Below, one piece after another: positions 16,201-22,828 of a stretch of DNA of 64,000 nt (the first letter of the stretch is position 1; each line of letters starts with the position of its first letter). Under the pieces are notes generated by a model. It worked only from the letters and a program-made list of their open reading frames with translations, searched no databases and had not been told where the DNA came from. Source of the DNA: a virus. Both the position numbers and the translations under genes were made by a program. The stretch is from the IMG/VR virus record IMGVR_UViG_3300031673_000014, positions 1-64,000 of that record. The stretch is one strand, 5' to 3'.

Positions 16201-16503
16201 TGGTATGCTTCCGATGATGGAAACTCTACTGCCGGGCAAATAGCCGATGTCTTTAGAACAAATATGAATATGAAGTCTAAATCAGATTACATAAACAGAA
16301 CTTGTGAGTGTTTTGCAAGAGCATTAGAGCAGTACCACGCTATTGAAACTGCCGGAGAGGATGCAATGTCTTTTAATACTGAATATGTCAGCACTGGTCA
16401 ATATGTGAGCAAAGAAGTATATGATACAAACATGAAACCATTGATAGAAAAATTCTTTCAGGAAAACGATAAATTATTGAAATCAATAGATGTTATTTGG
16501 TGA
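13252..16503 (+). CDS. Large polyvalent protein: ParB-like and LPD1-type zincin domains
   Basis: 1083 aa, ATG 5 nt after AGAGGTGA. Residues 85-228 are the module shared with the proteins at 3 and 4416. Residues about 245-340 contain a ParB-like core with I-E-D-G-N-H-R-Y-F-N-A (D307, H310, R311). A long acidic linker follows. The last 170 residues match the LPD1 domain of polyvalent proteins: L-S-F-A-K-G-T-A-M-H-A, I-G-I-S, then the zinc motif H967-E-Y-A-H971 with M-M-D-Y-Y-L-G, and E1019 in C-E-C-F-A-R as third ligand, so the metallopeptidase site looks intact. Such proteins are thought to be injected and to protect phage DNA or disarm host proteins. Promoter not evident. Confidence 0.8.
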   Translation: MLNLPVFKIIPLIESYYIEQIGNRRISVKEYRSVSKSIKRLKKSTSAPLAWIFIKTENKETPILLKKSGEHHIFLTGALRLKKAKTEKDLEYWKKKFSDILKLDELEKSLEDILFPGQLVKSLPENVQDMLIKAKGFPVGTKRTWRGKEYKKVPGNSGKGKWVRTYSETESRGAKQAIRNVQRKIMEASTMEDLMQIVRENASRFKDDKGQMLPIVKEFITAAREVSPKDIKLEPEIEISSIEEEAMKYDSPEEFMNNRIPMNISIDKINPTEGHTAENTIGKHEPRNPDEPIRVSIGNEGRINIEDGNHRYFNAIKNGDKSINVLFGTQLDFSEKKYITEIWNSVKSDAPGKVKIEEIKAEVESAPEEPISRVKELQNLIEESGQTYNADINKLMNSVIEGDLSLRAGKYMGRKLTKEHKEAIERSVSETTERLKVMLGEITKPIISDLPDESDKRKRQFATGSFEMEAEEAETLSDNLNEKISITGVEFTFTEDDGEITFYAEIDRDNSTENIIINPYDLMEMDKPGIEDLFSIENKDIPKETPKTDYEEMAVEKEKRTPIKPDTPAVTGEDAQKSIEEANPDNRQEKTLEVAGTLPEPRTEDEVLVSQEVENIKPIPFTRDITLNTSNEGMVSGKISGIDTSVIDHREILLTSYKSIQKAGENWKDVKPDWIPEIDYDQFNKNSNSIIFTKLSDGKYLVPISQKYKPHGSKRKYKYAQGPWIEEIADNLEGTKYAIMSLGQVAATQDFYRKVSKSIIDVRYQERVDYYEKQGYAGKPKKSRIKVMASNKMLYDHTYLYREVNNAENMKDAWKSHNELQDSLKQKTIDMDLMKEEVDNAFSKGNETSYGDSNTSDALQRDYGIKIKRQDGSDISTEDQKYLSDAMSSIQNTFGERNSMNEKFGLKLSFAKGTAMHARKAVGLFVPSQHAIGISDGKGLKKKDPFTGEMRTVDYGDENFGGFVLSHEYAHMMDYYLGSKTGEWYASDDGNSTAGQIADVFRTNMNMKSKSDYINRTCECFARALEQYHAIETAGEDAMSFNTEYVSTGQYVSKEVYDTNMKPLIEKFFQENDKLLKSIDVIW

Positions 16504-16532
16504 TTGATTTTATCTATTTTAAATGGTATGTT
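16504..16532 (+). promoter_or_regulatory. Promoter of the KilAC antirepressor leader
   Basis: -35 TTGATT (16504-16509), 17-nt spacer, -10 TATGTT (16527-16532). The predicted start falls in GAAGATCGTTGAT (16537-16549), a 13-mer also found at the matching place of the minus-strand antirepressor leader at 43656-43644. Confidence 0.45.
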
Positions 16533-16536
16533 TAAT

Positions 16537-16699
16537 GAAGATCGTTGATATATATTTTATTTCAGGAGTTCACCCCTCTATTGAAAGAAAATATCAAACA
16601 CTTTAGACCTATTGGTCAGAGGTTGGGAATTTCCGCTGTTTGAGGATTTTTCCAGGGTGAGCCTCTGACTGATAGGTTTTTTTGTTTTTAGGGGTAAAT
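16537..16699 (+). ncRNA. C4-like attenuator leader RNA of antirepressor
   Basis: An 18-nt arm at 16607-16624 pairs along its whole length with 16660-16677, with 15 Watson-Crick and 3 G-U pairs and no mismatch. A U-rich run (16678-16689) follows directly, as in an intrinsic terminator, and the ribosome site AGGGGT (16690-16695) follows that. An upstream ACCCCT (16571-16576) is complementary to this site. The layout (leader RNA, long stem, terminator, antirepressor) is like C4 RNA of P1-type phages. Homology to C4 itself is not shown. Confidence 0.6.
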
Positions 16700-17332
16700 A
16701 TGGAAGACAATAAAAGTTTAAGTTTATTTTCAGATGGGTTTTTAAAGGGAATTAAAGAGGGTATAGAAAAAATGTCTGTCCGTGAGATTTCAATTTCTCT
16801 TGATACTCCAGAGCGTACAATCCACAATTCTATTGATAGGGTTTTCCCGGGATTAAAGAAAAATGGAATAAAGACAGAACTAGACGAATATCAGGTATCT
16901 TTAATATCTGAAGATCTTAAAAAAGCACATAATACCGACCTTGCCAGTACCCGCAAGGTTGCTACAACAGACATAGAGCTACTTCTACAGTCTGAAAAAC
17001 TTCTTTCCGCTTTGAGTCTCAGACTTATGGATGCAAAGAAAGAAATTGAGATTCTTACTCCTAAAGCTGAATTTTACGACCGGGTAACTGAATCAAATGA
17101 TACTTTCGGTATGGGTGCAGTTGCAAAAATCCTGAATATCAAAGGGTTCGGTCGGAATAATCTTATTAAATATTTGAAAGATGAAAAAATTATCATGAAA
17201 TCTAATGAACCATATCAAAAATATCTACATTATTTTAAAGCTGTAGAGGTTGAAACAAGTGTTGGATTAAAATTAAAACCAGTAGCTTTTCAGAAAGGTG
17301 TAGATTTTATTTTAAAAAGAATAGGGAAATAA
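16700..17332 (+). CDS. KilAC-domain antirepressor (copy 1)
   Basis: The ATG at 16700 is preceded by TAGGGG; the frame is open six codons further, but those lie in the terminator. 210 aa. The N-terminal part has an HTH (V-R-E-I-S-I-S-L-D-T-P-E-R-T-I-H-N-S-I-D-R-V-F-P). The C-terminal half is a KilAC-type domain: L-T-P-K-A-E-F-Y-D-R-V, M-G-A-V-A-K-I-L-N-I-K-G-F-G-R-N-N-L, F-Q-K-G-V-D-F-I-L-K. The same two-part design occurs in the minus-strand protein at 42896. KilAC proteins act as antirepressors that free lytic genes. Expression is likely attenuated by the leader RNA. Confidence 0.8.
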   Translation: MEDNKSLSLFSDGFLKGIKEGIEKMSVREISISLDTPERTIHNSIDRVFPGLKKNGIKTELDEYQVSLISEDLKKAHNTDLASTRKVATTDIELLLQSEKLLSALSLRLMDAKKEIEILTPKAEFYDRVTESNDTFGMGAVAKILNIKGFGRNNLIKYLKDEKIIMKSNEPYQKYLHYFKAVEVETSVGLKLKPVAFQKGVDFILKRIGK

Positions 17333-17344
17333 AATTAATTCCTC

Positions 17345-17373
17345 TTGACAACCTATCTAATCGGGTGTAGATT
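17345..17373 (+). promoter_or_regulatory. Promoter of the sigma-like gene with TAATCG operator
   Basis: -35 TTGACA (17345-17350), 17-nt spacer, -10 TAGATT (17368-17373). The spacer ends with TAATCGGGTG (17358-17367), a motif also adjacent to the -10 of promoters at 49641 and 40825 (minus), and inverted at 43710. Confidence 0.6.
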
Positions 17374-17396
17374 TTAGGTATATTCAAGGGGGAATT

Positions 17397-18170
17397 ATGA
17401 AGGAAATACGCTTAGTTGGAAGAGCTAAAAATAACATTTTTCTATCTATCTGTGAGAAAAAAGGATTATTCACAAATAGGGTGATAGCTGATTACTTTGG
17501 TATACCGGAAGGTAAAATAGGAAAGATTATTAATCTGGCTAAAGGCTCTGTTTTAAACTCAAAAGGGGATTACTTAGAGTCATCGAAGATTATAGCAAAA
17601 AAGCTAAATCTACTTGAAGAAGATTTGTTTCCATTTTCATTATACAGCATTGAAGAGACCAAATTTAACCTAGAGATGAACATTGAAGACAGGGTTAAAA
17701 TTTTAGACGATTCTTATATATTTGACAGGATAGAAAGCAATCAATTAAAAAAATCTTTAAACGATATACTTGATACAATCCCACCGAGGGAAAAGCTTGC
17801 AATCGAACACAAATACGGTCTTAACGGAGAAGAACCTAAAACCTTAGAAGCCGTCGGAATGATCCTTAATGTTTCCAAAGAAAGATGCCGACAAATAATA
17901 TGTAAGGGCGAAAGGAGACTAAGACATCCTAAAAGAGTATCCAAACTAATACAATTTATGGATTTCGAGCCTACCGACGGGGATGGAATAGGCTCTAGTG
18001 TTATTAAGATAAAAAGATTAAAAGAAGAAATAAAAGATCTTTATAGAAAGGTTTCTTCTGGGGAAATATCCCGAAAGGAATATAGAGACTTTAATAGTCG
18101 TTTAAATTGTTTACAGATTATGCTCAATCGAGAGATATTAGAACTTAAAACAAAAAAGGGGGAATTATGA
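17397..18170 (+). CDS. Sigma-factor-like protein with region 4 HTH
   Basis: 257 aa, ATG after AAGGGGG. Residues about 123-182 match sigma-70 region 4: L-D-T-I-P-P-R-E-K-L-A-I-E-H-K-Y-G-L, then T-L-E-A-V-G-M-I-L-N-V-S-K-E-R-C-R-Q-I, with G-E-R-R-L-R-H-P. This part would contact a -35 element. The N-terminal 75 aa look like a phage XRE-type domain (V-I-A-D-Y-F-G-I-P-E-G-K-I-G-K-I-I-N-L) instead of sigma regions 2-3, so it is a composite regulator, not a full sigma factor. Placed before the structural operon, it is the best candidate late-gene activator. Its own promoter carries a probable operator. Confidence 0.7.
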   Translation: MKEIRLVGRAKNNIFLSICEKKGLFTNRVIADYFGIPEGKIGKIINLAKGSVLNSKGDYLESSKIIAKKLNLLEEDLFPFSLYSIEETKFNLEMNIEDRVKILDDSYIFDRIESNQLKKSLNDILDTIPPREKLAIEHKYGLNGEEPKTLEAVGMILNVSKERCRQIICKGERRLRHPKRVSKLIQFMDFEPTDGDGIGSSVIKIKRLKEEIKDLYRKVSSGEISRKEYRDFNSRLNCLQIMLNREILELKTKKGEL

Positions 18171-18325
18171 TAGATATGGCACAGGAATGGAAAAAGAAAA
18201 TAGACCAGTTAGACGAGAAGATTCGGAACACTGAATCCGGTAAAGATGGAAGATTAAGACAATTAAGTGGCTGGAAAGCTAATATCCAATTAGCATATTT
18301 AAGATGTTTGGTGGCTAAAGTATGA
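18167..18325 (+). CDS. Hypothetical small protein (52 aa)
   Basis: ATG overlaps the sigma-like gene stop (ATGA) after GGGGGAA. The product is a charged helix (W-K-K-K-I-D-Q-L-D-E-K-I-R-N-T-E-S-G) with a G-W-K-A-N-I-Q-L segment. Its TGA overlaps the next ATG, so three genes are translationally coupled. Function unknown. Confidence 0.6.
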   Translation: MIDMAQEWKKKIDQLDEKIRNTESGKDGRLRQLSGWKANIQLAYLRCLVAKV

Positions 18326-18753
18326 AAGTAGTTTTTACTCAAGGGCTCCAAGGAAGCGGCAAAAGTACTTGGGCTAAAATGAAGGCAATGGATCCAGAGT
18401 GGAAAAGAGTTAATAGAGATGATCTCCGACTCATGTTGGATAACGAGAGGTTTAATCCTAAGAATGAAAATTTCATCACTGTTGTGGAAGATCAAATAAT
18501 AGCTTCGGCAATAGCTTCGGGATATAATATCATCATTGATTCAATGAATTTGAATACACAAAGAATCAGAGAAAGGTTTGCTCAGATCTCAAGATACATT
18601 CCTTCGGTTGTTTGCGAAATTAAAAGTTTTAGAGATGTACCATTAGAAGAGTGTTTAAAAAGAGATTCTGTTCGTGAATTTCCTGTTGGAGAGTTTGTGA
18701 TAAGGAAAACGTATAATAAACATTTTGATATTACAACGGGGGAATTGTTATGA
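18322..18753 (+). CDS. Polynucleotide kinase-like P-loop kinase
   Basis: 143 aa. The Walker A motif G-L-Q-G-S-G-K-S-T lies at residues 8-16, followed by V-N-R-D-D-L-R (the D-x-L-R segment of T4-type kinase), I-I-I-D-S-M-N-L-N as the Walker B/substrate part, and a lid with L-K-R-D. These are the landmarks of the 5'-polynucleotide kinase domain (PseT N-domain type, AAA_33). No phosphatase domain follows. It could repair nicked tRNA or DNA ends. It overlaps both neighbours by 4 nt. Confidence 0.75.
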   Translation: MKVVFTQGLQGSGKSTWAKMKAMDPEWKRVNRDDLRLMLDNERFNPKNENFITVVEDQIIASAIASGYNIIIDSMNLNTQRIRERFAQISRYIPSVVCEIKSFRDVPLEECLKRDSVREFPVGEFVIRKTYNKHFDITTGELL

Positions 18754-18920
18754 ATGGCACAAGCCGCAACTGTTTTAATTATTCAAATATTGATCGAATT
18801 CTTCCAACAAAAGAAGAAGTTGACTTTCTCTGTAAAGATATCAAAATTATAGATAAAGTTGCTGAGAACGCCATCCTAAGCGGTGATTTAGAGACAAAAA
18901 TAAATCCTGTTGACAAATAA
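18750..18920 (+). CDS. Hypothetical small protein (56 aa)
   Basis: ATG overlapping the kinase stop, preceded by GGGGGAA. Product has a K-E-E-V-D-F-L-C-K-D-I-K-I-I-D-K-V-A helix. Its end (P-V-D-K) is encoded by the -35 region of the next promoter. No family recognised. Confidence 0.55.
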   Translation: MNGTSRNCFNYSNIDRILPTKEEVDFLCKDIKIIDKVAENAILSGDLETKINPVDK

Positions 18921-18938
18921 ATATTAAAGACTTAAAAT
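18910..18938 (+). promoter_or_regulatory. Candidate promoter of the structural operon
   Basis: -35 TTGACA (18910-18915), 17-nt spacer, -10 TAAAAT (18933-18938). Transcription would begin near 18945 and meet the terminator at 18972 within about 30 nt, so read-through control is needed if this promoter drives the head genes. Confidence 0.45.
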
Positions 18939-18971
18939 CATAACATAAATCTAACGGGAGTTCGATAACGA

Positions 18972-19004
18972 GACCTGTTCCTTAACTGGGACAGGTCTTT
19001 TTTT
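18972..19004 (+). terminator. Intrinsic terminator or attenuator before the head genes
   Basis: GACCTGTTCC - TTAACT - GGGACAGGTC (one G-U pair) followed by seven T. The T-run touches the ATG of the protease gene at 19005. It ends the regulatory operon and may be an anti-termination point for the structural operon. Confidence 0.85.
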
Positions 19005-20498
19005 ATGCTTATGATAGAAAACGATTATATTTACACAGAAGCAAGAATCTCGAAAAGCATTGTCGGCGAACAATGGGAAACTGATAAGGCCGGAAATCCT
19101 ATTATAATAATCGAGGCTTCTAATGAGGATCTTGACTATGAGGGCGAACGGGTCCTGAGATCTGCTCTATTAAACAGTAGAGATTACTTTCTTCAAAACG
19201 GCGTTATTTCTTATGATCACAAACATCTACCTTCCTCAGACAATCACTCATGGGATCCTGAATGGAATTCCGAGAAATATGTAATAGGGAAACCTATAGA
19301 TGCATGGGAAGGAAAAGACGATAACGGAAAAAAAGTAGTTCTTGTAAAAGCTGTCCTTTCCCGGTCAAATGCTATTGCCAAAGAGATAATTGGAAAACTT
19401 CGCGACGGACTAGAAACTGTTAAAGCTTCCGTTGGCGGTCGTAAAGTGAAAAAAGCGTTTAAAATGGATACGAACACATATAAAGAAGTACCTACCATTA
19501 TGGCGGTAGACTGGGATGAAGTCGCTTTGACTTACAAGCCAGTTAATCAGTCTCTTGGAGCTACAACTTTATGTCCGAAGGAATTTGTGAAATCTCTTAC
19601 TGCCGGTTCAAGTGCGAATCCTGCAGAGATGTCCGGGGGAAATGCCTTACAAGTGCAATCCTTAGAGGGGTCTCCTGTTAGATCCTTAATGACTAAGTTA
19701 AGAAATAAAGAGATAAGCAAAAGTAGTGATGCAATTAATCATCTTGTGAATCTTGGTTACTCGACAGAGAAAGCCGGGAATGTCCTCAAGGTGATATTGA
19801 AAAAATATTTAGGAGATATTGTTATGGCAAAAAACGACAACGTTAATGACATCATCGATTCCTCCACCGATGAGCTTTTAAAAGCCCTGGAAGACCTTGA
19901 GGGCGGTGGTGATGTTCTTATCAAAGGTATTGATAAGATGAAAGATGATGGCGTGTACAAAAACCGTGGTGGTCACATGTACATGAAAAAAGCCGATGGA
20001 AAATATGAGAAGATGGATGAAGATTCACCTGATTATGACGGCGAAGATGATGATGATGATGACAATGATGAAGACGACATGGGTAAATCCCTTGGCGAAG
20101 AAGTCATTGATGCAACTGAAGTCATCGAAAGTATGGAAAAATCAATCAAAAAACTTGTTGGAATGGTTGAATCCCTTTCGACAACTGTTGAAAAACAGAG
20201 TTCTTTGATGAAATCTATTGGGGCTGTTACTGCCGAAGATTCTGTTTTGATTAAATCAATTGCAGGAACTCCGCAACCGAGACAGACAACCAATGGGTTA
20301 AAAGTTGAACCAAGATTTCAAAAATCTCAGGTAGACGCGCTGATGAAAGTAACAACTGAATCGTTGATCAAATCAATGATTGATGCAGATATTGATGGAA
20401 ACACAATGGCTGCGGCAAACCTTGCTTTCAGAAAAGGCGGAATTCAGGCTGTTGTGGCCAACGTTCCCCGAGTTGCTGAACTGCTGGTGAAGGAGTAA
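19005..20498 (+). CDS. Prohead protease fused to scaffold-like domain
   Basis: 497 aa. Residues 1-185 look like an HK97-type prohead protease: I-S-Y-D-H-K-H with His72, and V-K-A-S-V-G-G with Ser142, followed by D-E-V-A-L-T. Residues 198-221 (L-T-A-G-S-S-A-N-P-A-E-M, then L-Q-V-Q-S-L-E) repeat almost exactly near the N-terminus of the capsid protein. The remainder (about 280-400) is very acidic, with a D-rich run and helical L-V-G-M-V-E-S-L-S, as in scaffolds. There is no clear ribosome site; ATGs at 19005 and 19011 are both possible. It would direct assembly and mature the prohead, cutting itself out. Confidence 0.75.
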   Translation: MLMIENDYIYTEARISKSIVGEQWETDKAGNPIIIIEASNEDLDYEGERVLRSALLNSRDYFLQNGVISYDHKHLPSSDNHSWDPEWNSEKYVIGKPIDAWEGKDDNGKKVVLVKAVLSRSNAIAKEIIGKLRDGLETVKASVGGRKVKKAFKMDTNTYKEVPTIMAVDWDEVALTYKPVNQSLGATTLCPKEFVKSLTAGSSANPAEMSGGNALQVQSLEGSPVRSLMTKLRNKEISKSSDAINHLVNLGYSTEKAGNVLKVILKKYLGDIVMAKNDNVNDIIDSSTDELLKALEDLEGGGDVLIKGIDKMKDDGVYKNRGGHMYMKKADGKYEKMDEDSPDYDGEDDDDDDNDEDDMGKSLGEEVIDATEVIESMEKSIKKLVGMVESLSTTVEKQSSLMKSIGAVTAEDSVLIKSIAGTPQPRQTTNGLKVEPRFQKSQVDALMKVTTESLIKSMIDADIDGNTMAAANLAFRKGGIQAVVANVPRVAELLVKE

Positions 20499-20502
20499 TA
20501 AG

Positions 20503-21936
20503 ATGGATGTAAACAATTTTGCAACAAGCAATTACGGGTTTGGCGGTGGCGTAGGAGTTGGTAATATTGATGCTGAAGCATTGAATAAAGCTCTTACTGC
20601 CGGTGATTCTGCTAATCCTGCCGCAATGGGAACTGGTGGTAATACCCTTCAGTTCGAGTCACTTGAATCTCAGCTTATTTCGGCTCTTGCTGAAAGAGTA
20701 GAAGATTTTAAACTGATGAAGATGCAACCTAAAAACAAGGTCGGATCTACTGTTCATCAGTACACACAGGCAACTAACTCAGGAGAGTATGAAGGGCTCG
20801 GTACTGCCGAACTTGGCGATCCCATTGAGTCAACGTCTGTATTCGCTAGAAATACTCGTAATGTGAAGTATTTCCAGACAAAAAGAGAAGTTTCAATTCA
20901 GGCTCAGTCATTAAGCCCTGTAATCGGCGGTGCGGCTGAAGCAACCGAAGAAAGACTTGGAACACATGTTATGTTGAAAGGTACAGAGTACTATTGTTTC
21001 CATGGAAACGAAGCGGTTTCTCCAAACCTTCCAAGTGGGTATCCTGCACAGATTAGAGCTGAAGCTCCAAACAATGTTTTTAACATGAATGGACTGAAAG
21101 TTTCTGACGCTGGCGGTGAGGCTGTTATAGAAGCTGCAATCGGTTCTATTTATGAGCTCGGTGGTGAAGTATCAGATATGTTCTTCCCCCCTTCCATTGC
21201 TAATGACTGGCAGAATCTTTTAAAAGACAGATACCGATACAATTCTGGTGACAAAACAGCCGGAACAAAATTGACTACTTTTCAGTCAATGTACGGTCGA
21301 GACATTTGGATCTCTGGTAGAGCCGGAATCGACAAAATGTATAAGATCAAAACAAGGCCTGTAGCGTCTTCTTTGACGACTTTAAGACCTACAGCTCCGA
21401 CTTTCGCTCTCGCTGCTCAGGCTTTAACGGCTCCCGGAACTCCCGGTTTTGTAACTGCTACTGCAGGAACTTACCGATATACAGTTTTTGCTGTTGATGC
21501 AAGTGGTCTAGTTTCTGCCGCCGCTGCCGAGGCGAATCTCGCTCTTACTGCCGGTCAGGAAGCAAAAATAACAATCACTCCCGGTATTGCTCCTTTGGCA
21601 ACTGGTTATATTGTTTGTCGTGGAAAGAAAGACGTTACTACAGGAACTGATGTTCGTGAAATGTATAGAGTCGCTGATAGTGGTGCTGCTACTACTGTAA
21701 CTCTTGATCAGAATGCTGAACTTCCGGGAACTGCAGAAATGCTTCTTCTTTCTTCTGAAGGCGTTGAAAACTCTTATCAGTGGGATTCGTTCCTTGATCT
21801 TAGAAGATTCAACCTTGGGCCAACAAGAGCGTCAATTCCTTTCCTACTCTTATGGTATGGAACACCTGACCTGAAGATCGCCAACTTTAACGGGATCATC
21901 AAAAACGTCGGACACAGTGGTATTGACTGGTTCTAA
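20503..21936 (+). CDS. Major capsid protein with inserted beta domain
   Basis: 477 aa, 4 nt after the protease gene. It starts with a glycine-rich tail, then L-T-A-G-D-S-A-N-P-A (31-40) and L-Q-F-E-S-L-E-S (49-56), a stretch shared with the protease/scaffold. Body features such as T-Q-A-T-N-S-G-E-Y-E-G-L-G and K-R-E-V-S-I-Q-A-Q-S fit the HK97-like capsid of large phages. Residues about 295-415 (P-G-F-V-T-A-T-A-G-T-Y-R-Y-T-V-F-A-V-D, G-Y-I-V-C-R-G) look like an Ig/fibronectin-type beta insertion that could project from the capsomer. A terminator lies right after the gene, as is usual for abundant capsid messages. Confidence 0.8.
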   Translation: MDVNNFATSNYGFGGGVGVGNIDAEALNKALTAGDSANPAAMGTGGNTLQFESLESQLISALAERVEDFKLMKMQPKNKVGSTVHQYTQATNSGEYEGLGTAELGDPIESTSVFARNTRNVKYFQTKREVSIQAQSLSPVIGGAAEATEERLGTHVMLKGTEYYCFHGNEAVSPNLPSGYPAQIRAEAPNNVFNMNGLKVSDAGGEAVIEAAIGSIYELGGEVSDMFFPPSIANDWQNLLKDRYRYNSGDKTAGTKLTTFQSMYGRDIWISGRAGIDKMYKIKTRPVASSLTTLRPTAPTFALAAQALTAPGTPGFVTATAGTYRYTVFAVDASGLVSAAAAEANLALTAGQEAKITITPGIAPLATGYIVCRGKKDVTTGTDVREMYRVADSGAATTVTLDQNAELPGTAEMLLLSSEGVENSYQWDSFLDLRRFNLGPTRASIPFLLLWYGTPDLKIANFNGIIKNVGHSGIDWF

Positions 21937-21944
21937 AAATAACA

Positions 21945-21966
21945 AGAGCCCTTCGGGGCTCTTTTA
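21945..21966 (+). terminator. Intrinsic terminator after the capsid gene
   Basis: AGAGCCC - TTCG - GGGCTCT followed by TTT. A very stable UUCG hairpin with a short T-run. It probably lowers downstream transcription relative to capsid and protects the capsid mRNA 3' end. Confidence 0.75.
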
Positions 21967-21977
21967 GGAGAAAAATA

Positions 21978-22469
21978 ATGAGTTACAAAGATAAACTTAT
22001 AAAAGCTTTTCCCGTATTCAGTCATTTATTGAAAAACCCTCTCATAAAATCAGCTACTATAGCTGGTGGAGCTGCAGGGGCTTTGACTGTAACCGGGATT
22101 AAGAAAGACGATGAGATCGTAAGTGTTGTGAACGTAAGCGGAAATACTCAGGTTCTTGCCGCTGGTGGTGCTGCCGGAGATTTAACGGCGACTGGAGTCT
22201 CTGCTGGTGATGTTCTAAAGAGTGTTATTAATTTAACAGATTTAACAGATGTTACCTCCGAGTTCTCAATCACAGCGGATGATACGATAAATAACACTGG
22301 CGGAACAGCTACAACGGGAGACGTTCTACTGGTTGTTTTTGAAAAAGCAAAATCTGACTTGGCTTCTGAATTTATTGTTACTGCGGATAATACCGTAAAC
22401 AATACCGGGGGAACTGCTACAACTGGCATGACTCTGCTCGTAACATGGCTCCAATGGGCTATAAGATAG
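21978..22469 (+). CDS. Head-associated protein with internal beta repeats
   Basis: 163 aa after the capsid terminator. Two near-identical segments (S-E-F-S-I-T-A-D-D-T-I-N-N-T-G-G and S-E-F-I-V-T-A-D-N-T-V-N-N-T-G-G, each followed by T-A-T-T-G) form a repeated beta unit, and a weaker third copy precedes them (A-A-G-D-L-T-A-T-G-V). Position right behind the capsid gene and the repeat character suggest a decoration or stabilising protein. No enzymatic motif. Confidence 0.55.
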   Translation: MSYKDKLIKAFPVFSHLLKNPLIKSATIAGGAAGALTVTGIKKDDEIVSVVNVSGNTQVLAAGGAAGDLTATGVSAGDVLKSVINLTDLTDVTSEFSITADDTINNTGGTATTGDVLLVVFEKAKSDLASEFIVTADNTVNNTGGTATTGMTLLVTWLQWAIR

Positions 22470-22483
22470 AATAGGGGGAAATG

Positions 22484-22828
22484 ATGGATTTAAAAGTATT
22501 GAGTATTGATGAAATGAAATCTTTAGCTGATGATTTTAAAATTAAATATCATCCGGCTATCGGAGAAGATAAACTTCTTGAGAAACTCGAAAGACATGTT
22601 GAGGAAAACCCCGGATGCCTCGGAGAAGATGAAGAGGTAAAAGCTAAACCGATTGAGCCAGTGAAAACACCGGCAAAAAAAGGTAAAGTTAAAATCAAGT
22701 CTCAATTTTTTGGAAAAATATCTTCTTCTTTCGGAGTGATAGACTTCGGAGAAGACGGGATTGCAGAAGTTGAACCGGAAGTAGCAGAACATTTCTGTAG
22801 TCTTCCAGTAGGATATGAAAAATGTTAA
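22484..22828 (+). CDS. Small head-region protein (114 aa)
   Basis: Two ATGs (22481, 22484) follow TAGGGGGAA; the second has the better spacing. The N-terminal 45 aa (S-I-D-E-M-K-S-L-A-D-D-F-K-I-K-Y-H) resemble a short HeH/Rho-N-like helical hairpin that binds nucleic acid or protein. A proline/lysine linker and a beta-rich end (F-G-V-I-D-F-G-E-D-G) follow. It overlaps the next gene by 7 nt. A head-completion role is inferred from position only. Confidence 0.5.
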   Translation: MDLKVLSIDEMKSLADDFKIKYHPAIGEDKLLEKLERHVEENPGCLGEDEEVKAKPIEPVKTPAKKGKVKIKSQFFGKISSSFGVIDFGEDGIAEVEPEVAEHFCSLPVGYEKC

